A stretch of 40,280 nt of DNA from UMGS755 sp045597205. GTDB taxonomy: Bacteria > Bacillota > Clostridia > UBA1381 > UBA9506. Made by a program: the position numbers and the translations under genes. The notes under the pieces were generated by a model. The model was not told the DNA's origin. It was given only the letters and a program-made list of their open reading frames with translations, and did not search any database. The DNA is taken from assembly GCA_045597205.1 (NCBI GenBank), contig JAZODT010000075.1:1-40280 (forward strand), in the 5' to 3' direction. Below are positions 24,691 through 32,447 of this stretch, in pieces (positions within the stretch are counted from its first letter, which is position 1; each line of letters opens with the position of its first letter).

Positions 24691-24731
24691 AAAAAGGGAT
24701 GATTTTACTGTCGGAAAAATCATCTCTTTTT
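24691..24731. terminator. tmRNA terminator / left terminal repeat of the hairpin element
   Basis: Stem 24691-24706 with 24715-24731 and a T-run lies just behind the tmRNA. Its left arm extends into an inverted repeat shared with 24916-24937. Confidence 0.75.
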
Positions 24732-24937
24732 CAGCAAAATTCGCATTTCGCTAGCTAAATTGAACAAGTTCAGCTAAATTGTCTGGGACAGCTAAATGTG
24801 CTTCGCACGCTATTGGCGAATTTAATTTAGCTGTTTTGAAAAACAATTTATCTATCGAATGGAATGAGATAATTTAGCTTTGCAACTTGTTGCAAAATTT
24901 AGCTCAAATTTACTTGACAGTAAAATTATTTCTTTTT
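24691..24937. repeat. Hairpin-array element with terminal inverted repeats (AGCTAAATT linker)
   Basis: About 247 bp, bounded by 22-base imperfect inverted repeats (24691-24712 and 24916-24937, about 18 matches). Inside are short perfect hairpins separated by a constant linker: TGAAC/GTTCA (24761-24772), TGTC/GACA (24780-24790), GTGC/GCAC (24798-24808), GTTTT/AAAAC (24833-24844), TATCT/AGATA (about 24849-24871), TTTGCAA/TTGCAAA (24879-24896). The linker is GCTAAATT in the left half and its complement AATTTAGC in the right half, so the whole is one large palindrome of small palindromes. No protein is encoded. It looks like a MITE-type or structural repeat. 24938-25010 holds only AT-rich sequence. 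Confidence 0.6.
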
Positions 24938-25010
24938 TAATGAAATTGATTTGATTGATTTTTAGATTATTCCTCATTTTCTTTTAAATATTAAAAATTT
25001 TAAAAAAGTC

Positions 25011-25039
25011 TTGACAATAAAAAATTATTATGATACAAT
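25011..25039 (+). promoter_or_regulatory. Promoter of the Leu T-box operon
   Basis: TTGACA (25011-25016), 17-bp spacer, TACAAT (25034-25039). Confidence 0.85.
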
Positions 25040-25045
25040 ACAACA

Positions 25046-25326
25046 TAAATTTAAACGCTATGATGCGGAATAGTATGCAAAAACTTTCGCCTTGAGAGAG
25101 ATGCCGGGTGGTGCGAGGCATTGGGAGAGGTTTGCTGAACTCACCGCGGAGCGGCTGCTATGAAAAGGATAAGTAGTGGCAGACGGGAACTCCCGTAATA
25201 GGGTAAAGGTGTGTTGGCATCTAAAGGGCATCCTGCTTGGGATGAAGAAGAGTGGTACCGCGGAAACAAAGAATTTTAACGTTTTCGTCTCTTTGAATAG
25301 ACAAAGAGATGGGAACGTTTTTTTTG
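25046..25326 (+). promoter_or_regulatory. T-box riboswitch, specifier CTC (leucine)
   Basis: Stem I has the distal GAGAG and GGTGCGAGG motifs, and an S-turn made of AGTA (25072-25075) and GAA (25137-25139). The next codon is CTC (25140-25142), followed by A and the lower helix CCGC. The T-box AGTGGTACCGCGG is at 25251-25263; its TGGT fits a tRNA with discriminator A. The competing terminator is 25278-25295 with 25302-25319 and a T-run. Uncharged tRNA-Leu should permit readthrough. The T-box is certain; the specifier is read by hand. Confidence 0.85.
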
Positions 25327-25380
25327 TTGGTAAAAATTTTATTTCTATACATTGTTAGAGTTTGAAAGGAGTTTTCAAAA

Positions 25381-26769
25381 ATGAAAAAAATCAACATCAC
25401 AGACATCACGCTTAAAAAGCTTTCAGAGGTGCGAGAAGTTTCACTACTGTTCCGTGAAAAATCTGCCATTGCCAATTGTGCTGACTTGCTTGGTGTAGAT
25501 GCTATCGAATTACCTGCTATTAAAAATCTTCGTGAAGATACTATTATCTATAAAACAATCGCACAGAATGTACAGAATGCAACTCTTGCAATTCCTGTTG
25601 GATTTAACAAAGAAGATGTTGTATCTGTGTGGGAATGCATTAAGGATGCAAAGAAACCTCGCCTGCAGATAGAGCTTCCCATTTCAACAATTCAGATGGA
25701 ATACACATATCATATTAAGCAAGCAATAATGCTCGAAAAAATTGCAGAGCTCACAAAAGAAGCAAAAGCATATTGTGATGATATAGAATTTTCTGCACTT
25801 GATGCCACAAGAGCAGATGCAGATTTTTTGATTGCAGCAGCAAAAGAAGCAGTGGCAAACGGCGCCGGCATTATTACGGTGTGTGATGATGCAGGCGTAT
25901 CAACACCTGAAGAAATTGTTGCATTGGTTGCTAAGGTGAAAGATGCCGTAAGTGTTCCTGTATATGTGCAGGTTTCTGACCGTATTAATATGGGTGTAGC
26001 GTCTGCCTTTTCAGCAGTTGCAAAGGGTGCAGATGGACTTAAATGTGCTATGGTTGGAAAAGATGTTCTCTTAACAGGTGAAATGTCTGATGCATTCAGT
26101 GCTTGCGGCACGCAGATAAATGCAAAGATTGCGCTTGACACCACCAAACTCCACGCAAGTATTGACGATATGCTCTCAAGCATCAATCACAAAGCCTATG
26201 AAACTGAAAAAGCAGTCAGCGAAAAGAAAAAGATTTTACTTGATTCTGATTCTTCTATGGCTCAGGTTGCGCAGGCAGCCGAAGTTTTAGGCTATGAGCT
26301 TTCCGATTCAGATATCGGGAATGTATATAAGGCACTGATGCAGGTATGCGAAAAGAAAGGTGCCGTTGGGGCAAAAGAATTTGAAGCGCTCGTTGCAAGC
26401 TCTGCTATGCAGGCACCGTCAACATATCATTTCGAAACTTATACAACCACCAGCAGTAATGTTTCAAGCTCAATGTCACAGGTGACATTAAAATGCAATG
26501 GTGAAATTATTTGCGGTGTGAGCAATGGAGATGGTCCGATTGATTCAGCCTTCCGTGCCATAGAGCAGTGCATAGGACATCATTATGAGCTTGACGATTT
26601 TCAGGTTCAATCTGTAACGGAAGGAAAAGAAGCATTAGGCTCGGCGTTAGTAAAACTTCGCAATAACGGAAAGCTTTACGCAGGGAACGGCACATCAACC
26701 GATATTGTGGCAGCTAGCATTAGGGCCTATATTAATGCACTGAACAAAATAGTTTTTGAGGAGGCATAA
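25381..26769 (+). CDS. LeuA-family protein lacking canonical catalytic motifs (probable pseudoenzyme)
   Basis: A 462-residue relative of 2-isopropylmalate/citramalate synthase. The C-terminal part (about 345-462) is a clear LeuA regulatory dimer domain, with GDGPIDSAFRAIEQCI and GTSTDIVAASIRAYINALNKI. The N-terminal TIM barrel aligns (ADLLGVDAIELP; DIEFSALDATRAD), but the signature DTTLRDGEQ is replaced by TDITLKKLSEVRE. The metal-binding H-x-H segment reads VQVSDRINMG, and the GERAGN stretch is gone. The usual Arg, Asp and both His are therefore absent. It could be a leucine-sensing partner or have a new activity. It follows a Leu T-box, with SD aaaggag before the ATG. The ligase fusion starts 1 base after its stop. 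Confidence 0.8.
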   Translation: MKKINITDITLKKLSEVREVSLLFREKSAIANCADLLGVDAIELPAIKNLREDTIIYKTIAQNVQNATLAIPVGFNKEDVVSVWECIKDAKKPRLQIELPISTIQMEYTYHIKQAIMLEKIAELTKEAKAYCDDIEFSALDATRADADFLIAAAKEAVANGAGIITVCDDAGVSTPEEIVALVAKVKDAVSVPVYVQVSDRINMGVASAFSAVAKGADGLKCAMVGKDVLLTGEMSDAFSACGTQINAKIALDTTKLHASIDDMLSSINHKAYETEKAVSEKKKILLDSDSSMAQVAQAAEVLGYELSDSDIGNVYKALMQVCEKKGAVGAKEFEALVASSAMQAPSTYHFETYTTTSSNVSSSMSQVTLKCNGEIICGVSNGDGPIDSAFRAIEQCIGHHYELDDFQVQSVTEGKEALGSALVKLRNNGKLYAGNGTSTDIVAASIRAYINALNKIVFEEA

Positions 26770-26770
26770 A

Positions 26771-29230
26771 ATGAAGATTGTATTTTCAACCAAGAATGTA
26801 AGTCGTGCTTCCTTTCTTGATATTTGCCGTTATGCCTATGATTATGGTTTTAAAGGGTTTGAAATATATGATGCAGTAAAAGAAAGAAGCGTACACCACG
26901 ATAGTATTTTAAGACGTGACAGAATTTCCGATGCGAAGAGAAAGCTTGTTAACAGAAATATTGCAGTTTCAGCACTTCGGATGGCAGAAACAATTGAAAA
27001 TGAGCAGACTACATCTGATTTGCTTGTTAAATATGTGGATATGGCTGCTGCATCGGGCATCCCGAATGTCATCCTGCGCATGGAAGAAAAGCTCTCTTTT
27101 GACATTTTAGATGAAAAGCTTTCTGCTGCGATAAAACGTGCAGAGACAGCCGATGTCAACATTTTATTTGAAACAGTAGGATATCTTTCTGATACCGAAA
27201 ATGTAATTGATATCATCAATCATTTTTCATCTGCGGCTATTGGTGCTTCATGGAACGTAAGAGGTACATATTTCGGTGCAGGAGAATCTTCAGAAGCCAC
27301 CATCAAAACTTTGGGCGCATACATAAAATATGTGCGTCTTGGCGATATGAAGGACGGAAAAACGGTGTTAATCGGCGAAGGTGAACTTGATGTTGCAAAG
27401 CTTATAGGCGCACTTTCATCCCTTAACTATGAAGGATATATCTGTGCTGCATGGAATGAAGAAATAAATGATGCAGACATCGTTTTAACACATTTTGCAA
27501 ATTACATCGCAACCCTTAACCGTGAGAAAAAAACATTTGAACATGCATATTACAACAGAGATAAGACCGGTACATTTGTGTGGAAAAAATATGATGTTAT
27601 TGATGCGACTTTTTCTGAAGTTTTGGATACGATGGTAGAAAATTATCCTGACCAGTATGCATTTAAGTATCCTACATTAGATTACACAAGAACTTATGAG
27701 CAGTTCCGCCGTGATGTGGATGAATGTGCGGCAGCTTTAATATCCCTTGGTGTGAAGAGTGGTGACCATGTTGCCATTTGGGCGACAAATGTACCGCAGT
27801 GGTTTATCACTTTTTGGGCCACGACAAAAATTGGTGCAGTTTTGGTGACTGTTAATACGGCCTACAAAATTCACGAAATAGAATATTTGTTAAAACAATC
27901 GGACACGCATACACTCATTATGATTGAAGATTGTAAGGATATAAACTATAAAGAGATTATACAGGCGCTTTGTCCTGAACTTGAAACGCTTGAACCCGGA
28001 AAACCATTGTATTCAAAAAATCTGCCATTCCTTCGCAATGTGATAACGGCAGGCTTTTCAATGCCCGGTTGTCTTACGTGGGAACAGATGCTTTTGCGTT
28101 CAACACTTGTTCCCCGTGAAGAAGTAAGACGTCGTGCATCCTTAGTTAAGCCGGATGATGTATGTAACATGCAATACACATCAGGTACAACAGGTTTTCC
28201 CAAGGGCGTTATGCTTACTCACCGCAACATCGTTAATAACGGTAAAACAATTGGTGACAGAATGGATTTATCCACAGCAGACCGTATGATGATTCAGGTG
28301 CCTATGTTCCATTGTTTTGGTATGGTGCTTTCAATGACCTCTATGATGACACACGGCGGCACCCTTTGCCCGATTCCTTATTTTTCTCCAAAATCATCAC
28401 TCGCCTGTGTTAATGACGAGCATATCACTTGCTTTAATGGTGTGCCTACCATGTTTATTGCTATGTTTTCTCATCCTGATTTTGCAAAAACAGATTTTTC
28501 CTATATGAGAACGGGTATTATGGCAGGTGCAAACTGTCCCGCTGACTTAATGCGCAGAGCGGCTGATGAAATGAATATGCGAGAAATCATTTCCGTTTAT
28601 GGTCAGACCGAGGCATCACCCGGTTGTACAATGGGTGAGGTGAACGAAGACCTTGACCATCGTGTTGAAACAGTTGGTAGTGCTTTTCCTGGCGTTGAAT
28701 GTAAGATTATTGATCCCGAAACAGGAGAGGAGCTTCCCGATGGGGAAAGCGGTGAATTTGTAGCCCGCGGCTTTAACATTATGAAGGGTTATTACAAGAT
28801 GCCGGAGGCAACTGCGCAGGCAATTGATAGCGATGGCTGGCTTCACTCCGGTGATATTTGTATGAGAACACCTGACGGTTATTACAAGGTTACAGGTCGT
28901 CTTAAAGACATGATTATCCGTGGCGGTGAAAACCTGTATCCGAGAGAAATTGAAGAATTTTACTTAACAAATCCCAAGGTTCGTGACGTTCAGGTGGTTG
29001 GCGTTCCTGATGAAAGATACGGCGAAGAATGCTGTGCATGGATTATTCTTCACAAGGGCGAAACCGCTGACGAAAACGAAATGAAGGAATTCGGGTATGC
29101 TTCAATCGCAAGACATAAGGTTCCGAGATACTTTATGTTTGTCAATGAATTCCCAATGAACGCAGCAGGCAAAATATTAAAATACAAAATGCGTGACGAA
29201 TCCGCAGAAAAACTTGGATTGAAAAAATAA
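26771..29230 (+). CDS. Fusion: xylose-isomerase-like TIM barrel + AMP-forming acyl-CoA ligase
   Basis: The start is the ATG at 26771; its SD gaggag lies in the end of the preceding gene, implying coupling. Residues 1-265 form an AP-endonuclease-2/sugar-isomerase TIM barrel. Likely metal residues are partly kept (LFETVGY, LGDMKDG, final AWNEE), but the usual D-x-x-H is SWNVRG and the H-x-D is VRLGD. Residues of about 275-819 are an acyl/aryl-CoA ligase: P-loop YTSGTTGFPKG (about 468-478), VYGQTEASPG near 607, GWLHSGD near 690, GRLKDMIIRGGENLYP near 710 and catalytic Lys in NAAGKILK near 796. The ligase looks active. Substrate unknown; the Leu T-box suggests a branched acid such as isovalerate (inference). 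Confidence 0.85.
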   Translation: MKIVFSTKNVSRASFLDICRYAYDYGFKGFEIYDAVKERSVHHDSILRRDRISDAKRKLVNRNIAVSALRMAETIENEQTTSDLLVKYVDMAAASGIPNVILRMEEKLSFDILDEKLSAAIKRAETADVNILFETVGYLSDTENVIDIINHFSSAAIGASWNVRGTYFGAGESSEATIKTLGAYIKYVRLGDMKDGKTVLIGEGELDVAKLIGALSSLNYEGYICAAWNEEINDADIVLTHFANYIATLNREKKTFEHAYYNRDKTGTFVWKKYDVIDATFSEVLDTMVENYPDQYAFKYPTLDYTRTYEQFRRDVDECAAALISLGVKSGDHVAIWATNVPQWFITFWATTKIGAVLVTVNTAYKIHEIEYLLKQSDTHTLIMIEDCKDINYKEIIQALCPELETLEPGKPLYSKNLPFLRNVITAGFSMPGCLTWEQMLLRSTLVPREEVRRRASLVKPDDVCNMQYTSGTTGFPKGVMLTHRNIVNNGKTIGDRMDLSTADRMMIQVPMFHCFGMVLSMTSMMTHGGTLCPIPYFSPKSSLACVNDEHITCFNGVPTMFIAMFSHPDFAKTDFSYMRTGIMAGANCPADLMRRAADEMNMREIISVYGQTEASPGCTMGEVNEDLDHRVETVGSAFPGVECKIIDPETGEELPDGESGEFVARGFNIMKGYYKMPEATAQAIDSDGWLHSGDICMRTPDGYYKVTGRLKDMIIRGGENLYPREIEEFYLTNPKVRDVQVVGVPDERYGEECCAWIILHKGETADENEMKEFGYASIARHKVPRYFMFVNEFPMNAAGKILKYKMRDESAEKLGLKK

Positions 29231-29253
29231 TCAAAATTTTTAAGAAAAAACTC

Positions 29254-29282
29254 TTGACGGTTCATTTTTATTATGTTATAAT
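29254..29282 (+). promoter_or_regulatory. Promoter of the second T-box unit
   Basis: TTGACG (29254-29259), 17-bp spacer, TATAAT (29277-29282). Confidence 0.85.
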
Positions 29283-29288
29283 GTTTAA

Positions 29289-29566
29289 AAATTTGAATAT
29301 CACAAAAACAACTATGACGAAGACGGTCGGATTGCCGAACCTTGAGAGAGTTGGCGGGTGCTGCGAGCCAACGGTAACGCTTTCCAATGACCTATCACTT
29401 CTGAGTTGGAGGACCGAAAGTTTCTAACGAGTAGATTCCTTCCGTAATGCTGCGTTAAAGCAAAGGGCTTGCTAGAGCCCGGTAAGTGACGGAATTTTTC
29501 CGTAATTTGAGTGGTACCGCGGGTTATTACAACTCGTCTCAAAGTTATCTTTGAGGCGAGTTTTTT
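29289..29566 (+). promoter_or_regulatory. T-box riboswitch, specifier probably ATC (isoleucine)
   Basis: Distal motifs GAGAG and GCTGCGAGCC are present. The T-box AGTGGTACCGCGG is at 29510-29522, and the terminator is 29531-29544 with 29549-29562 plus a T-run. Lower helix GAAG (29319-29322) with CTTC (29398-29401) leaves GACCTATCA on the 3' side. With one base between specifier and helix, as in the two sister leaders, the codon is ATC (29394-29396). TAT (29393-29395, Tyr) is the alternative because the S-turn is not canonical here. Confidence 0.82.
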
Positions 29567-29627
29567 GTTTTATTCAAATTAGTAACCAAATATCAAATTT
29601 GTCAAAACTAGAAAGGAGACAAAAATA

Positions 29628-31931
29628 ATGGATTACAGTTTGAAAGAAGTAGCAGGCAGAATCAAAGACCTGCGCGAAGCTAAAGGCTATTCACCTGAGG
29701 AATTAGCAAAATTAACAGGTGTTTCAGTTGAAGACTACAAATTGCTGGAGGAAGGCGAAACCGATTTCAGCTTTACCTTTATTTATAAGTGTGCCAAAGC
29801 CTGCAATGTTGAAGTTGTTGACCTGTTAGAGGGCACAAGTTCAACCTTAACCTCTTTTGCCATTGCCAGAAAAGGCGAGGGTCTTAAAATTATTAAAAAG
29901 CAAGGTGTTGTGTATAACAACTTAGCACCGAAATTTAAAGATAAACTGGCAGAGCCTTTCTTGGTTAAGTTCCCCTATCTTGCCGAAGAACAGAACGCGC
30001 CCATTAAACTGGATTCTCATAATGGTCAGGAATTTGACGTTATCGTAAAAGGCTCTTTAAAGGTTCAGGTTGGCAACCATATTGACATTTTAAACGAAGG
30101 GGACTCTATTTTCTATAACAGCATCATTCCTCACGGTATGATTGCAATCAGCGAGGGGGGTTGTGAATTTCATGCCGTTGTATTAAACCCGCAAAACGGT
30201 TTAGTTAACGAGGCATATCCCGAAGCGCCTATTATCGCTGCTAAAGCAGAAAAGTCAAATAAAAGCGGAGCCCAAACCGTGGCGGATAATTTTCTTGAAT
30301 CCTCTTATGATGAAAATGGCGTATTCAATGGCATAACCTTTAAAAATGACGATAAATTTAACTTTGCTTTTGACTGCGTGGATGCTATCGCCGAAAAGAA
30401 TCCCGAAAAATTGGCTATGATGTGGGTGGCAAACGATAAAACAGACAGACGCTTCACTTTCAGTGATATGAAAAAGTATTCTGCAAAAACTGCAAACTAC
30501 TTTGAATCGCTTGGTATTAAAAAAGGCGATACGGTTATGTTGGTTCTTAAGCGTCATTATCAGTTCTGGTTCTGTATGCTTGCTCTTCATAAAATCGGTG
30601 CTATCGCTATCCCTGCAACCAATCAGCTTGTTGAGCACGATTTCGCATACAGATACAAGGCAGCAAAGGTTAAAGCCATTGTATGTACGGCAGATGGAGA
30701 TGTATCAACCGAGGCTGAAAAGGCAACAACAGAATTTCCGGGCATGGTCAAAATATTAGTTGGTGGTAAAAAAGAGGGATGGAACGACTTTAATGTTGAA
30801 ATGGATCGCTTCAGCACTCACTACCGCCGTACAGAAAATACGCCCTGCGGAAACGACCCGATGTTGATGCTCTTTACATCTGGCACAACAGGCTACCCCC
30901 GTATTGCAACACACTCATACAAATATGCACTCGGTCATTATCCCACTGCAAAACATTGGCATAATGTTAACCCCAACGGCCTCCACTTTACCATTTCCGA
31001 TACTGGTTGGGGCAAAGCACTTTGGGGCAAGCTTTATGGTCAGTGGCTTTGTGAGGCGGGCATATTTACATATGATTTTGACAGATTCCATTCAGAAGAC
31101 ATTCTGCCCATGTTTGCCAAATATAACATTACAACTTTCTGTGCGCCTCCTACCATGTATCGTTTCTTCATTAAAGAAGATTTGTCAAAATATGACCTTT
31201 CTTCTATTGAATATGCAACAACAGCAGGGGAAGCCTTAAATCCTGAAGTGTTCAACCAATTCAAAAAAGCTACTGGGCTTACCATTATGGAAGGCTTTGG
31301 ACAAACGGAAACAACACTCTCTATCGCAAACTTCGTTGGCTCCACACCGAAAATTGGTTCTATGGGCAGACCGAGTCCTCTTTATGATGTAGTTGTGCTT
31401 GATCCTGATGGCAACGAATGTAAGACCGGCGATACAGGTGAAATCTGTATCCGTGTAAAAGATGAAGGTCCTTGCGGACTCTTTATCGGTTATTACCTTG
31501 ATGAAGAAAAAACAAACGAAGTATGGCATGACGGATTCTATCACACCGGCGACCAGGCAACGATGGACGAAGACGGATACCTTTGGTATGTGGGTCGTAT
31601 TGACGACGTTATTAAATCCTCTGGCTACCGCATTGGACCTTTCGAGATTGAAAGTGTTATCATGGAGCTTCCTTATGTTTTAGAATGTGCTATCACTCCC
31701 GTTCCGGATGAAGTTCGTGGTCAGATTGTAAAGGCAACCATTGTTTTAGTGAAAGGAACAGAAGGCACAGATGGACTGAAAAAAGAAATTCAAGAATATG
31801 TTAAAACCCATACGGCACCTTATAAATATCCAAGAATTGTAGAATTTGTGGATGAGCTTCCTAAAACCATCAGCGGTAAAGTAAGACGTGTGGAAATTCG
31901 CAAAAACGATTTGGAAAAATTCAATCAATAA
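29628..31931 (+). CDS. Fusion: XRE-type HTH + cupin + AMP-forming acyl-CoA ligase (ACSM-like)
   Basis: 767 residues with three parts. The HTH_3/XRE domain is at about 8-62 (GRIKDLREAKGYSPEELAK). A cupin_2 barrel is at about 110-185 (SHNGQEFDVIVKGSLKVQVG, IIPHGM). The two together resemble PuuR-type regulators. From about residue 215 there is an acyl-CoA synthetase of the medium-chain ACSM type: P-loop FTSGTTGYPR near 415, SDTGWGKALWGKLYGQW near 450, GFGQTET near 563, GYHTGD-like FYHTGDQA, GRIDDVIKSSGYRIGP, and Lys in KTISGKVRR near 750. The enzyme may sense its own product or bind DNA. Leucine codon use changes from TTA/CTG to CTT near the cupin-ligase junction. SD aaaggaga precedes the ATG. 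Confidence 0.87.
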   Translation: MDYSLKEVAGRIKDLREAKGYSPEELAKLTGVSVEDYKLLEEGETDFSFTFIYKCAKACNVEVVDLLEGTSSTLTSFAIARKGEGLKIIKKQGVVYNNLAPKFKDKLAEPFLVKFPYLAEEQNAPIKLDSHNGQEFDVIVKGSLKVQVGNHIDILNEGDSIFYNSIIPHGMIAISEGGCEFHAVVLNPQNGLVNEAYPEAPIIAAKAEKSNKSGAQTVADNFLESSYDENGVFNGITFKNDDKFNFAFDCVDAIAEKNPEKLAMMWVANDKTDRRFTFSDMKKYSAKTANYFESLGIKKGDTVMLVLKRHYQFWFCMLALHKIGAIAIPATNQLVEHDFAYRYKAAKVKAIVCTADGDVSTEAEKATTEFPGMVKILVGGKKEGWNDFNVEMDRFSTHYRRTENTPCGNDPMLMLFTSGTTGYPRIATHSYKYALGHYPTAKHWHNVNPNGLHFTISDTGWGKALWGKLYGQWLCEAGIFTYDFDRFHSEDILPMFAKYNITTFCAPPTMYRFFIKEDLSKYDLSSIEYATTAGEALNPEVFNQFKKATGLTIMEGFGQTETTLSIANFVGSTPKIGSMGRPSPLYDVVVLDPDGNECKTGDTGEICIRVKDEGPCGLFIGYYLDEEKTNEVWHDGFYHTGDQATMDEDGYLWYVGRIDDVIKSSGYRIGPFEIESVIMELPYVLECAITPVPDEVRGQIVKATIVLVKGTEGTDGLKKEIQEYVKTHTAPYKYPRIVEFVDELPKTISGKVRRVEIRKNDLEKFNQ

Positions 31932-31940
31932 GCTTTGCAA

Positions 31941-31970
31941 ACGGAGCTAGGATGGTCTGCCTGGCTCCGT
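31941..31970 (+). terminator. Terminator after the XRE-cupin-ligase gene
   Basis: Stem of about 11 bp (31941-31951 with 31960-31970), 8-base loop and a T-rich tail. Confidence 0.75.
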
Positions 31971-32011
31971 ATTTCTTTAAAGTGGATACAATGATTTTTT
32001 TATTTAAAAGA

Positions 32012-32040
32012 TTGACTTTTTTATCATTAAGTGATATAAT
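32012..32040 (+). promoter_or_regulatory. Promoter of the Phe T-box operon
   Basis: TTGACT (32012-32017), 17-bp spacer, TATAAT (32035-32040). Confidence 0.85.
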
Positions 32041-32046
32041 ATAGTT

Positions 32047-32354
32047 TAATTTAATAATGAATTACACAATTAAATGCGATTGAGCAGAACTAAGTAAACT
32101 TGGAAAGAGCCTTTAAGAGAGTTGCCGGTTGGTGCAAGGCAATGGTAATGACCATTTTGAATTCCTTCTGTTAGCAGTGCACTGAACGAAATAAATTTCA
32201 AGTAGGATGCAACGGGTGTTCCCGTTATAGAACTAAGGTATGTTAGTACTTGATAAGGTCGCTATCGTGAGGTGGCGGCGAACTGAGGTGGTACCACGGG
32301 AGTTACAATTTCTCGTCCTCTGCATCCAAAAAGGATTGCGGAGGGCGTTTTTTT
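32047..32354 (+). promoter_or_regulatory. T-box riboswitch, specifier TTC (phenylalanine)
   Basis: Lower helix CAGAA (32085-32089) with TTCTG (32166-32170); S-turn AGTA (32093-32096) with GAA (32159-32161); the next codon is TTC (32162-32164). The T-box AGGTGGTACCACGG is at 32286-32299. The terminator is 32314-32327 with 32333-32347, followed by seven T. A Phe specifier fits the pheA gene that follows. Confidence 0.88.
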
Positions 32355-32447
32355 ATCCGGAATATGTAAGAGGCTTTCCTTGTTTAAAAAAAATTATCGA
32401 GAGATTACGGAGTGGATTTTAGATTTTATTTGAAAGGAAAATTGGAC

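Noticed and set aside
24691..24937. CRISPR array
   Set aside because: The repeated linker is only 8-9 bases, it reverses orientation midway, and the intervals are self-complementary hairpins of varying length. No cas genes are present.
25137..25143. Serine (TCA) as specifier of the first T-box
   Set aside because: CTC directly follows the S-turn GAA, is followed by A and fits the helix spacing; TCA would abut the helix.
29393..29395. Tyrosine (TAT) as specifier of the second T-box
   Set aside because: It would place two bases between specifier and lower helix, unlike the two sister leaders, and the codon would be followed by C rather than A. Kept as the alternative.
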